DNA of 64,000 bases. It comes from Candidatus Zixiibacteriota bacterium. Its GTDB lineage: Bacteria; Zixibacteria; MSB-5A5; GN15; FEB-12. The stretch spans positions 592,069 through 656,068 of the forward strand of contig DAOSXA010000001.1 of NCBI GenBank assembly GCA_035380245.1, given 5' to 3'. Positions 33,077 through 41,357 of the stretch are shown piece by piece. Under the pieces are notes generated by a model. It saw only the letters and a list, made by a program, of their open reading frames with translations. It searched no databases and was not told the DNA's origin. Position numbers and translations under genes: made by a program. Numbering within the stretch: position 1 is the stretch's first letter; each line of letters starts with the position of its first letter.

Positions 33077-34297
33077 TTATTCGTGCCGGAGGGCGTCGAT
33101 AGGATCGAGCGCAGCCGCCTTACGGGCCGGGTAGAATCCGAAGAATACACCGACAGCGGCCGAGAAAAGGAACGAGATAATCATGATCTCCGGAGTCATG
33201 ATCGGATTGAGATCCGAGGCATAGTCGAGTATTTGAACTGCCGCCGCCGATACCAATATCCCGGTCAATCCGCCGGTGATACTCAACACCACGGCTTCGG
33301 TCAGAAACTGCACCAGGATATCACTCTCACGGGCGCCAACGGAAAGCCTTATACCGATCTCGCGAGTACGTTCCGTCACCGAAACGAGCATGATATTCAT
33401 GATGCCGATCCCGCCGACGATAAGACTGACCGCGGCAATGGAGCCCAAAAGCAACGTGAAGGTCTTGGTGGTCGAGGTCACAGCCTCGGTAATTTCAGCC
33501 TGGCTGCGGATGCTGAAGTCGTCGTCGTCACCTTCTTCCAGCTTATGAGAGCGGCGCAGAATCTCGCGCATCTCTTCTATGGCGGCATCGACCTGCTCGG
33601 TGGAGGCGGCGCTGGCGTTGATCATGTCAACCCATTGACGACCCTTGAGGCGGTAGAGAACCGTAGTGGAAGGAGCAAGAACGACATCATCCTGATCCGC
33701 ACCCATACCACTCTGACCTTTTTCTTTCAGAACACCGATAACGGAGAAGGGAATGTTACGAATACGCACCGTCTGCCCAACTGGGTCCTGGTCAGGGAAT
33801 AATTCATCGGCCACGGTTTTTCCCAACAGGGCTACTTTGCGTTTACCGTTGATATCCTTCTGCTCGAAAAACGCACCGCTCTCGAGCTGCCAGTTACGGA
33901 TATCGAAATAGTCGATATCGACACCGTAGATTTCGGTCGACCAGTTGGAACTGCCGCCGATGATCTGCCCACCGGAGCGAACCACTGCCGACACACCCGA
34001 GAGCAGAGTGGCATCACGGCGGATGTCATCGACATCGTCAAAGGTGAAGCGGTTGAAACTTCCCGCACCCATTCGTGCACCGCCGGAAGTGGCGCTACCC
34101 GGGAAAACGATCAACAGGTTGGTGCCGAGAGCATTAATATCCGATTCGATCTTGGCCTGGGAGCCCTCACCGACCGCCACCATGACGATCACCGCGGCGA
34201 CTCCGATGATAATGCCGAGCGAGGTCAACAGACTCCGCATGCGGTTACGCATGATCGAGCGAAAAGCAGCCGCAGTCAATTTCCCTACCGATATCAT
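33077..34297 (-). CDS. MacB/FtsX-type ABC transporter permease
   Basis: 406 residues. One N-terminal membrane helix (about 20-42, LTSLGIIIGVAAVIVMVAVG) is followed by a large periplasmic MacB_PCD domain (about 45-270). Three C-terminal helices form the FtsX-like domain (about 285-400, with MNIMLVSVTERTREIGIRLS). It shares a 4-base overlap with the ATPase gene. With the adaptor it would form a tripartite exporter of peptides, lipopeptides or macrolides; no TolC is encoded nearby. Confidence 0.9.
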   Translation of the reverse strand: MISVGKLTAAAFRSIMRNRMRSLLTSLGIIIGVAAVIVMVAVGEGSQAKIESDINALGTNLLIVFPGSATSGGARMGAGSFNRFTFDDVDDIRRDATLLSGVSAVVRSGGQIIGGSSNWSTEIYGVDIDYFDIRNWQLESGAFFEQKDINGKRKVALLGKTVADELFPDQDPVGQTVRIRNIPFSVIGVLKEKGQSGMGADQDDVVLAPSTTVLYRLKGRQWVDMINASAASTEQVDAAIEEMREILRRSHKLEEGDDDDFSIRSQAEITEAVTSTTKTFTLLLGSIAAVSLIVGGIGIMNIMLVSVTERTREIGIRLSVGARESDILVQFLTEAVVLSITGGLTGILVSAAAVQILDYASDLNPIMTPEIMIISFLFSAAVGVFFGFYPARKAAALDPIDALRHE

Positions 34298-35043
34298 GAC
34301 GGTCTCCTTTCCGCTTCCAGCGAGGCATTTGAATCGGCATTTTCGACCCGCTGTTGCTCGTGTGTTTTGTCGCTGACGATCAATCCGTCGCGCAGTACGA
34401 CCACTCGTTTAGCGAAACCGGCAATATCCGGTTCGTGAGTAACCAGAATTACCGTAACGCCGTCGTCGTTCAGTTTCTGGAAAAGCGAGATTACTTCGAC
34501 AGAAGTGCGGCTGTCAAGGTTACCGGTCGGTTCGTCGGCGAGCAATATCGCCGGACGGTTTACCAAAGCACGAGCGATAGCCACGCGCTGTTGCTGACCA
34601 CCCGAAAGCTGGTTAGGGGTGTGATCCATTCGGTCTCCGAGTCCGACACGACTGAGCGCCTCACGGGCGGCTTGCTCCGGATTTGCGACACGTCCTTCGC
34701 GATCGTAAAAAAGCGGCAACAGAACATTTTCGAGGGCGTTGGTCCGAGCCAGCAAATTATAACCCTGGAAAACGAATCCGATATTCCGATTACGAATCGC
34801 TGCCCGTTCGTTTTTGGAAAGGCCGTCTACCCGTTCTCCGTTAAGGATGTACTCTCCTTCGGAAGGACTGTCCAGACAACCGAGCAAATTCATCAGAGTT
34901 GATTTGCCGGAACCTGAGGAGCCCATGATTGCCACGAACTCCCCGGCTTCGACCTTCAGGTCGATACCACGTAAAGCCGGTACTTCTATTTGACCAACCT
35001 TGAAGATTCGCTTCAGACCGTGTGTTTCAATTACCGTAGCCAT
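34294..35043 (-). CDS. MacB/LolD-type ABC transporter ATP-binding protein
   Basis: 249 residues. Walker A GSSGSGKS, signature LSGGQQQRVAIARAL, Walker B LLADEPTGNLD and the switch His in LVTHEPDIA are all present. A short charged tail follows. It powers the permease encoded next, with which it overlaps by 4 bases (ATGA), and follows the adaptor gene after 2 bases, so all three are one operon. Confidence 0.93.
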   Translation of the reverse strand: MATVIETHGLKRIFKVGQIEVPALRGIDLKVEAGEFVAIMGSSGSGKSTLMNLLGCLDSPSEGEYILNGERVDGLSKNERAAIRNRNIGFVFQGYNLLARTNALENVLLPLFYDREGRVANPEQAAREALSRVGLGDRMDHTPNQLSGGQQQRVAIARALVNRPAILLADEPTGNLDSRTSVEVISLFQKLNDDGVTVILVTHEPDIAGFAKRVVVLRDGLIVSDKTHEQQRVENADSNASLEAERRPS

Positions 35044-35045
35044 GA

Positions 35046-36365
35046 TTAGAATCCGGGCGGCGGACCACCAAAACCGGGACCGCGTCGCTGACTGTCATTA
35101 CTACTTGATGATGAGGTTGTCGTACCGGTGCCGGTGCCAATGATCACTTTCATTCCTTCAGTCAGATCACGACTGGCTACGACCTCAGTCTGAGTTCCAT
35201 TGGAAAGACCCGTACGCAACATGGCCGGACGCAGGTTACCGGAGTCGTCCAGATACCAGACTGAACCGATATCATTAGGCGGGCTTCCCTGAGCCCCTCC
35301 CATACCCTGGCCGGGTCCCATAGCCTGACCACCGCCACCGGCGCCGGAGCTGTCAGCCGGACGCTCACTCGGAGGCTGATTGCCGTCAGTCTGCCGTTGA
35401 GCCTGGCGCTCGGAGCGCATTTTCTCCATAGCCGCCATCATTTGTTTCTCATCAGGCTGAAAACGGAGAGCTTTGTTAGGCACCAACAGGACATCGGTGC
35501 GTCGATCGGTAATGAACTCGATAGTGGCTGTCATCCCGGGCAACAGATAACCGTCTTCATTGGAAGCTTCGATCACTACCGTGTAAGTCACCACGTTGGA
35601 GACTGTCTCCGGTTGCAATCGCACCTGTTTAACCGTTCCGCTAAATTCTTTGTCGGAATAAGTGGCGACATCGAACCGCACCTCCTGCCCCTCTTTTATT
35701 TCCCCGATATCGCTCTCGTCGACTTCAGCGAGGATTTCCATCCGAGCCAAATCCTGAGCAATAACGAAGAGGGTTGGTGTCGAAAGACTCGCCGCCACGG
35801 TTTGGCCTTCTTCAACATCGCGGGAAACCACAATTCCATTGATCGGCGATGTAATGACGGCGTATTCGAGGTTGCGTTCGGCACGACTGAAAGCTGCCTG
35901 GGCCGAAGTCAGAGAGGCATTCTGAGTCTTTAATTCTACGGAAAACGGCAGCAGATCGGCTTCTGAAATAAGTCCTCGTTCAAAAAGCCGCTGGTTACGG
36001 TTGTAATTGGATTGTGCCTCCTGGAGGAGGGCTTCGGTCTTTTCTACGTTTGCCTGAGCTTCTAAAACCGCCAGCTTCAAGAGTGAGGTATCGAGTACGG
36101 CCAGCACTTGACCCTGATGGACGATATCATTGAAATCGACTGAAACGCGATCAATGGTGCCGGAAACCTGAGTTCCTACCTCAACGGTGGTCACCGGAGA
36201 GAGACTGCCGGTGGCTGAGACGCTATTCTCCACGTCTCCTTTACTGAGTTCGGCAAATTGGTACTGCAGATCGGCTGCGTCGCTAAGACCGGCCTTCAAA
36301 AGGTAGACCGCGGCAACGACCACTACCAGCCCCAGTACCAACCATATTATTTTGCGTAACTTCAT
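35046..36365 (-). CDS. MacA/HlyD-type periplasmic adaptor
   Basis: 439 residues. One N-terminal membrane anchor (about 5-25) is followed by a lipoyl-like half domain, an alpha-helical hairpin (about 95-165, VEKTEALLQEAQSNYNRNQR), the second lipoyl half, a beta-barrel and a membrane-proximal domain. A Gly/Gln/Pro-rich insertion (about 335-370) and a Gly/Ser-rich tail are unusual additions. It is the first gene of the three-gene exporter operon and would link the ABC pump to an outer-membrane TolC-like channel. Confidence 0.9.
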   Translation of the reverse strand: MKLRKIIWLVLGLVVVVAAVYLLKAGLSDAADLQYQFAELSKGDVENSVSATGSLSPVTTVEVGTQVSGTIDRVSVDFNDIVHQGQVLAVLDTSLLKLAVLEAQANVEKTEALLQEAQSNYNRNQRLFERGLISEADLLPFSVELKTQNASLTSAQAAFSRAERNLEYAVITSPINGIVVSRDVEEGQTVAASLSTPTLFVIAQDLARMEILAEVDESDIGEIKEGQEVRFDVATYSDKEFSGTVKQVRLQPETVSNVVTYTVVIEASNEDGYLLPGMTATIEFITDRRTDVLLVPNKALRFQPDEKQMMAAMEKMRSERQAQRQTDGNQPPSERPADSSGAGGGGQAMGPGQGMGGAQGSPPNDIGSVWYLDDSGNLRPAMLRTGLSNGTQTEVVASRDLTEGMKVIIGTGTGTTTSSSSSNDSQRRGPGFGGPPPGF

Positions 36366-36541
36366 GCTAATCCTTAATCACGGGTTCTCTGCTTTTCATC
36401 GTTCTGCAGTAGGACAACTTCGGTCCCGGCAGCGATTAATCAAGTGTATCGGGAAACTTTTTTCCTGGAATCCTGAATTATGCAACTTCCTGCAAGCGAA
36501 TTCGTAAAGAGGACTGATCTAAGTAATCAGACGAGGTCCAT

Positions 36542-37276
36542 GTGAAAACATCCGAAGCAATTATAATAGGAACGATTACACTTATTTTATCCTTCACCTC
36601 CACTTCCGGAGCACGAGGATTATTCGACGGCTGGAAAGGTGAGCGAGGTTCCGGAGATATGATCACCCAGGAACGAACCTTGCAGGATTTCGAAGCCATC
36701 GAATCCAATATCGGCGCCGACCTATATATTACAATCGGAAGCCCTCAAAAGGTAGAAGTAAATCTAGACGACAACCTGGTTGACTTCATTGAAACCGAGG
36801 TTCACGGCAAGACACTCGATATCACTTGCCGGGAGTCCTATAGCAGCCGCCGGGGCTGTAAAATCACGATTACCGTCCCCAAACTGGTTGAGATTGTTCA
36901 TTCCGGTTCCGGGGATATTGAGATCGACGGACTTAAAAACGATGAATTCGATATGGATTTACGCGGTTCGGGTGATTTCTGGATCAACGGCCAAACCCAA
37001 TTGCTGACCATCAGCCTCTCCGGATCCGGAGACGGGGTTCTCGAGGGCGAAACAGATGAACTGGACGTGAAAATATCCGGATCGGGATCAATCGACGGCA
37101 GCGATTTAGCTGCCCGAAGTGCTCGCGCCCGGGTATCCGGATCCGGCAATATCAAAGTAAAAGCAACCGACGATCTGGATGCCTCGGTGTCCGGTTCGGG
37201 AAACATACTCTACTATGGACGACCGGAGCGGATCGACACCAATGTGTCGGGTTCAGGCTCGATTCGGAGGAGATAG
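36542..37276 (+). CDS. Exported DUF2807-type (GIN domain) protein
   Basis: 244 residues with a signal peptide (1-24). The rest is a right-handed beta-solenoid of the putative auto-transporter adhesin head-like family: repeated strands punctuated by SGSG turns (HSGSGDIEI, LRGSGDFWI, LSGSGDGVLEG, ISGSGSIDGS, VSGSGNIKV, VSGSGNILYY). The first strands include QERTLQDFEAIESNIGADLY. Members are periplasmic or surface-exposed, with no known activity. It is divergent from the exporter operon; the 176-base gap must hold both promoters. Confidence 0.85.
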   Translation: MKTSEAIIIGTITLILSFTSTSGARGLFDGWKGERGSGDMITQERTLQDFEAIESNIGADLYITIGSPQKVEVNLDDNLVDFIETEVHGKTLDITCRESYSSRRGCKITITVPKLVEIVHSGSGDIEIDGLKNDEFDMDLRGSGDFWINGQTQLLTISLSGSGDGVLEGETDELDVKISGSGSIDGSDLAARSARARVSGSGNIKVKATDDLDASVSGSGNILYYGRPERIDTNVSGSGSIRRR

Positions 37277-37395
37277 TTCCCAACTCTGGGCGGCGCCGGA
37301 TGGACGGCGGCGTCGCCCTTAGTTCGACATAAAGACCATCCCTTTCTCACATGCCACACGCATACGCTGGGCGGAGTCGCAACCCTCCGCCTCTG

Positions 37396-37429
37396 AGCCG
37401 GCGGGGCGCCCTCCCTGCCGGCTTTTCTT
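37396..37429 (+). terminator. Rho-independent terminator
   Basis: The stem AGCCGGC / GCCGGCT with a 14-base loop is followed by TTTCTT. It lies between the DUF2807 and nitrilase-like genes. Confidence 0.65.
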
Positions 37430-37471
37430 ATGCCTTGCTCCTCCGTCATCCCACCCCTATCTTGCCCCATT

Positions 37472-38131
37472 ATGAAAATAATCGTGGTTCAGAAAGATAT
37501 CAAAGACCTGGACATCACCGGTCATCTCGAGCGAGCTAAGGGAGACAATCCCGACCTGGTCTGCTTTTCTGAGTTGGCTGCAACCGGTTGTCTCTATCAC
37601 CGCCGTCCGGTCACGCCGCTGGAGAAAATCTGTGAGACCTTATCGCCGTTCAACTTCGGCGTGATGCTCGGCTTGCCGGTCCAGGAACCGGGCGGCTTCT
37701 TCAACAGCTACCTTTTCTATGAGCGGGGTAAATATCGTCTCTATCATAAAATCAACCTGTTCCCCCCGTTCGGCGAACCGCAAATATATGAATCCGGCCA
37801 TCGGATTGGTCTTTTCGAGACCGCGACCGACCGTTTGGGAACAGCTATTTGTTATGATCTCCGTTTTGAGGACATTTTCACCCGTCTGGCTGAAGCCGGA
37901 GCTCGAAAGATATTTGTCCCGGCAGCGTTTCCAATCGAACGGATTGACGACTATCGCGACCTGTTAATTAAGCGAGCCGTCGACTTCAATGTGCATATCA
38001 TTGGTATTAACGCTGTTGGCTCCGACGACAAGTATCAATTCGGGGGTAACTCGATGGTTGTCGCACCTGATGGCTCAATCCTGGCCGAAGCCGGTCGAGG
38101 CCGCCCGGAGACACTGACTGTCGAGATATAG
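37472..38131 (+). CDS. Carbon-nitrogen hydrolase (nitrilase superfamily)
   Basis: 219 residues from ATG 37472 (MKIIVVQKDI), chosen because the family fold starts there. The catalytic triad is visible: Glu34 in CFSELAATG, Lys93 in YHKINLFPP and Cys127 in GTAICYDLRFEDIF. A fourth conserved patch is GGNSMVVAPDGSIL. It is slightly short for the family (usually 260-280). It probably hydrolyses an amide; the substrate cannot be fixed. The closest branches by feel are the small omega-amidase-like enzymes. Confidence 0.85.
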   Translation: MKIIVVQKDIKDLDITGHLERAKGDNPDLVCFSELAATGCLYHRRPVTPLEKICETLSPFNFGVMLGLPVQEPGGFFNSYLFYERGKYRLYHKINLFPPFGEPQIYESGHRIGLFETATDRLGTAICYDLRFEDIFTRLAEAGARKIFVPAAFPIERIDDYRDLLIKRAVDFNVHIIGINAVGSDDKYQFGGNSMVVAPDGSILAEAGRGRPETLTVEI

Positions 38132-38291
38132 AGAAATATCGAGAATCCAGACATTCGACCTGCGGCACTCTTCTTCGCTGCTATTCTGTCGATAGAAATA
38201 ATATACCACAGGGGGCATCAATGAGTCGACAAGGCCGTTCCGACGACTAATCTCAGATGGAATCGGCTCACATAAATGCTGTTAATTACCC

Positions 38292-38320
38292 TTGACGCCC
38301 CGGATTGGTGGAATTATACT
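38292..38320 (+). promoter_or_regulatory. tRNA operon promoter
   Basis: TTGACG (38292-38297), a 17-base spacer and TATACT (38315-38320), ending 17 bases before the first tRNA. Confidence 0.75.
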
Positions 38321-38337
38321 TAGGGTCTTGATTTTCA

Positions 38338-38411
38338 GGGCCCTTAGCTCAGTTGGTTAGAGCAGCTGACTCATAATCAGCGGGTCGCAGGTTCGAGTCC
38401 TGCAGGGCCCA
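38338..38411 (+). tRNA. tRNA with CAT anticodon, probably tRNA-Ile2
   Basis: A 74-base cloverleaf: acceptor GGGCCCT / AGGGCCC, D-arm with AGCTCAGTTGGTTAGAGC, anticodon stem-loop GCTGA-CTCATAA-TCAGC and T-arm GCAGG-TTCGAGT-CCTGC. The GG(G/C)CCCTTAGCTCAG start is like bacterial Ile2 tRNAs, whose C34 is changed to lysidine by TilS to read AUA. Elongator Met is the alternative. CCA is not encoded. Confidence 0.95.
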
Positions 38412-38433
38412 TGAACTGACGATTTTGATTGAT

Positions 38434-38507
38434 GGGCAATTAGCTCAGTTGGTTAGAGCGTTCGGTTCACATCCGAGAGGTCACTGGTTCGAGTCCAGTA
38501 TTGCCCA
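38434..38507 (+). tRNA. tRNA-Val (CAC)
   Basis: A 74-base cloverleaf: acceptor GGGCAAT / ATTGCCC, the D-arm core AGCTCAGTTGGTTAGAGC, anticodon loop TTCACAT (anticodon CAC) and T-arm ACTGG-TTCGAGT-CCAGT. It is 22 bases after the CAT tRNA and probably on the same transcript. CCA is not encoded. Confidence 0.96.
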
Positions 38508-38607
38508 TGTGTTAAAAAATGAGACGAGCCTTCAACAACATGATGCCTGGCGTCGAGCCGCCGTACAAAGAGAACCGGCAGGCCGGTGACAGGCGGGAGA
38601 TAAGGAT

Positions 38608-38646
38608 AGCGCATTCCTTCGTAACAACGTAGGGATGCGCTTTTTG
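38608..38646 (+). terminator. Rho-independent terminator of the tRNA transcript
   Basis: The stem AGCGCATTCC / GGGATGCGCT (one G-T) is followed by TTTTTG. It is about 100 bases after tRNA-Val and directly before the next gene. Confidence 0.8.
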
Positions 38647-38690
38647 TTTTGATGAATGGTGTAACAAATTCCGACGTGCAGGAGGATTCG

Positions 38691-39407
38691 ATGGCCGACG
38701 ATCTTGATCTGTTGCTGAAACTGCAGGTTATCGATTACGATCTGGGTGAACTCGAGCGATCCAAAGAGTATCTCCCGGATATGATGGAGAACCTGAATCG
38801 CGAGATCGAAGAAGCTAAAGCGAAATACGAATCAGCTACGGATCAACTGGATAAGTCCAGAATCAGCCAGAAACACCTTGAGGTTGAGGTCGCTGCTCAA
38901 GAAGCAGAGCTGCAGAAATATCAGCAGCAGATGATGTCGATCAAAACCAACAAGGAGTACGATGCGCTGGTTGCCCAGATCGACACGGTCAAAGAAGCAA
39001 TTTCCTCCAGAGAAACTGAGTTGCTGGAAACAATCGATCTGATCGGCAATCTCGAAAAAGAGACTGTCGAACTGAAAGAAAAAGCAGCCCAGATCGAAGA
39101 GGCCAACACCAAACAGTTGGCGGTGTTGCAGGAAAAAGTCGATTCGATCGGCGAAAAAGTCAGCAGCAAACAGCAGGAACGCAACGACGTCTCATCGCAA
39201 ATACCGCGCAAGACGCTGAGCATCTACGAACGAGTGCGTCGCGGCAAAGGTCGCGCTGCCGTAGTCGTGGTGAAAAAGCGGGCCTGCGGCGCCTGCTACA
39301 AAGCGTTGACGCCGCGCAAGGTACAGGAAATCAAGAAGCGAGACAAAATCTATACGTGTGAAAACTGCGGCTGCCTGCTCTTTTGGGACGACGAACAGTC
39401 CAATTGA
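38691..39407 (+). CDS. Coiled-coil protein with C4 zinc ribbon
   Basis: 238 residues from ATG 38691 (AGGAGG upstream). Residues 1-180 form a long antiparallel coiled coil (LDLLLKLQVIDYDLGELERS; then Glu/Lys/Gln-rich heptads). Residues 195-235 form a zinc ribbon: CGACYKALTPRKVQEIKKRD, then CENCGC. This is the widespread DUF164/CdsZ-like family of bacterial proteins. A role in translation or nucleic-acid handling has been proposed for relatives but is not shown by sequence. guaB follows after 35 bases. Confidence 0.85.
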   Translation: MADDLDLLLKLQVIDYDLGELERSKEYLPDMMENLNREIEEAKAKYESATDQLDKSRISQKHLEVEVAAQEAELQKYQQQMMSIKTNKEYDALVAQIDTVKEAISSRETELLETIDLIGNLEKETVELKEKAAQIEEANTKQLAVLQEKVDSIGEKVSSKQQERNDVSSQIPRKTLSIYERVRRGKGRAAVVVVKKRACGACYKALTPRKVQEIKKRDKIYTCENCGCLLFWDDEQSN

Positions 39408-39442
39408 AGCATAAGCCTGCTTATCATAGTTACAGGTGAATC

Positions 39443-40909
39443 ATGGCCAGACTGCTCGACAAGATCGCTCTGACGTTTGACGATGTTTTGCTGGTACCCA
39501 GCTATTCCGAGGTACTCCCGCGGGAAACCGATGTCTCGACCAGAATCGGACCCGGAATCGAACTCAATATTCCGGTTGTCTCCGCGGCTATGGATACCGT
39601 CACGGAATCGCACCTTGCCATGGCGCTCGCTCGTCTGGGGGGAATTGGCGTAATCCATAAGAATATGGATATCGAGTATCAAGCCGGCGAGGTGGATAAA
39701 GTAAAACGATCCGAATCCGGTATGATCGTCGATCCAATCACTCTTCCCGCCAATCGAACGGTCGGCGACGCCATGCAGGTAATGGAACACTTCTCCATTT
39801 CCGGCATCCCGATCACCGATAACGGCAAGCTCGTCGGCATTCTGACCAACCGTGACCTGCGCTTCTCCCCCGATCCGAATCAACCGATCAGCGACCTGAT
39901 GACGACCGAAAATCTGGTTACGGTCAAGCCCGGAACCGACCTGGACACGGCCAAGGAATTGCTGCATCGTCATCGCATCGAGAAACTGCTGATAGTCGAT
40001 GAAAACCAGATGCTCAAAGGGATGATCACGGTTAAAGATATCGTGAAGCGAATCCAGTATCCGCTGGCGTGCAAGGACCCGCACGGGCGTCTCCGCGTAG
40101 CGGCAGCGGTGGGAGTTGGTGACGATTTAATGCCCCGTTCCGAAGCGTTGATCGCGGCAGGAGTCGACATGCTGTGCGTCGACAGCTCGCACGGCCATAG
40201 CAAGGGTGTCCTGAACGCTATTTCTCAACTAAAGAAAAAATATCCCGAAACCCCGCTGATGGCCGGTAATATCGCCACGGCCGACGGGGCCAAAGCTCTC
40301 ATAGACAGTGGTGCGGACTGTGTCAAAGTCGGTATCGGTCCCGGCTCGATTTGTACGACGCGAGTCGTGACCGGCGCCGGCGTACCGCAGGTAACGGCAA
40401 TCATGAACGCCGTCGAGGCCGCCGCCAAAGTCAACATACCGATCATTGCCGACGGCGGCATTCGCTATTCCGGCGATGTTGCCAAAGCGCTGGCTCTGGG
40501 TGCGAGCGCCGTTATGATCGGTTCACTTTTTGCCGGGGTTGAGGAATCTCCCGGCGAAACGATCCTGTTCGAGGGTCGCTCGTTCAAAGTTTATCGCGGC
40601 ATGGGATCACTCGGAGCCATGAAGAAAGGTTCGGCCGACCGCTACTTCCAGAGCAAAGAGGATGAAACCTCCAAGCTGGTTCCGGAAGGAGTCGAGGGAC
40701 GGCTGCCGTTCAAGGGTCCTCTTAAAGACTCGGTGCACCAACTCATCGGCGGTCTTCAGGCCGGCATGGGTTTGTGCGGCGCCGCCAATCTGACCGAGTT
40801 CACCGAAAAGGCAACGATGGTCAGAATCACTTCAGCGGGCGTGATTGAATCGCACCCGCATTCGGTGTCGATCACAAAAGAAGCGCCTAATTATCGGCGT
40901 ATGTTCTAA
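39443..40909 (+). CDS. guaB: Inosine-5'-monophosphate dehydrogenase
   Basis: GuaB oxidises IMP to XMP, the first step to GMP. 488 residues form a TIM barrel interrupted by two CBS domains (about 95-205, with FSISGIPITDNGKLVGILTN and HRIEKLLIVDENQML). The phosphate loop and catalytic Cys are in GPGSICTTRVVTGAGVPQ. IMP-binding ADGGIRYSGD and the flap (GSADRYFQSK, VEGRLPFKG) are present. The full length is normal. The RNase P RNA lies just downstream. Confidence 0.97.
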   Translation: MARLLDKIALTFDDVLLVPSYSEVLPRETDVSTRIGPGIELNIPVVSAAMDTVTESHLAMALARLGGIGVIHKNMDIEYQAGEVDKVKRSESGMIVDPITLPANRTVGDAMQVMEHFSISGIPITDNGKLVGILTNRDLRFSPDPNQPISDLMTTENLVTVKPGTDLDTAKELLHRHRIEKLLIVDENQMLKGMITVKDIVKRIQYPLACKDPHGRLRVAAAVGVGDDLMPRSEALIAAGVDMLCVDSSHGHSKGVLNAISQLKKKYPETPLMAGNIATADGAKALIDSGADCVKVGIGPGSICTTRVVTGAGVPQVTAIMNAVEAAAKVNIPIIADGGIRYSGDVAKALALGASAVMIGSLFAGVEESPGETILFEGRSFKVYRGMGSLGAMKKGSADRYFQSKEDETSKLVPEGVEGRLPFKGPLKDSVHQLIGGLQAGMGLCGAANLTEFTEKATMVRITSAGVIESHPHSVSITKEAPNYRRMF

Positions 40910-40951
40910 AAATCGACCCACACTGATTCAGGATGTTTGTGTTTTGTAATA

Positions 40952-40957
40952 TATAAT
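40952..40957 (+). promoter_or_regulatory. -10 element of the RNase P RNA promoter
   Basis: A perfect TATAAT about 11 bases before the predicted 5' end of the RNA. No good -35 is visible at 16-18 bases upstream. Confidence 0.5.
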
Positions 40958-40967
40958 CGTAGGCTTG

Positions 40968-41332
40968 CGAAAGTAGGAGAAGCAGTCGCGCTTTAACGCA
41001 AATTAAAGTGAGGAAAGTCCGAGCTCCAAGGATTCAGGGCGCCCGGTAACACCGGGGCGGAGTGATCCGACGGAAAGTGCCGCAGAAACTATACCGCCCG
41101 CTCACGCGGGTAAGGGTGAAATCGTGGTGTAAGAGACCACGACCACCGGCAGTAATGTCGGTGGTGGGTAAACCCCGCCCGGAGCAAGGCCAAATAGGGG
41201 AAGAGGAGTTGATCCGCTCCGTAATTATTCCCGGGTGGGCCGCGCAGATCGGCCGGGTAACCGGGCGACAAGATAAATGGCTGCTGATCCGTGCACACGG
41301 ATTACAGAACTCGGCTTACTATCCTACTTTCC
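40968..41332 (+). ncRNA. rnpB: RNase P RNA, bacterial type A
   Basis: About 365 bases. The P1 stem pairs GAAAGTAGGA (40969-40978) with TCCTACTTTC (41322-41331). The conserved core GAGGAAAGTCCGAGCTCC follows, with the universally conserved 3' partner ACAGAACTCGGCTTA near 41304-41318. ATAGGGGAAGAGGAG and other type A regions lie between. This RNA cleaves 5' leaders from pre-tRNA, with RnpA protein. The recJ ribosome-binding site begins soon after. Confidence 0.95.
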
Positions 41333-41357
41333 AGGCCTCCTAAGTTTGGAGGCAGAC

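Noticed and set aside
38338..38411. Initiator tRNA-Met.
   Set aside because: The CAT anticodon fits, but the C1-A72 mismatch and GGG/CCC anticodon stem of initiators are absent; the acceptor and body fit tRNA-Ile2.
38519..38632. A 37-codon open frame after tRNA-Val.
   Set aside because: It has no ribosome-binding site and overlaps the terminator stem.
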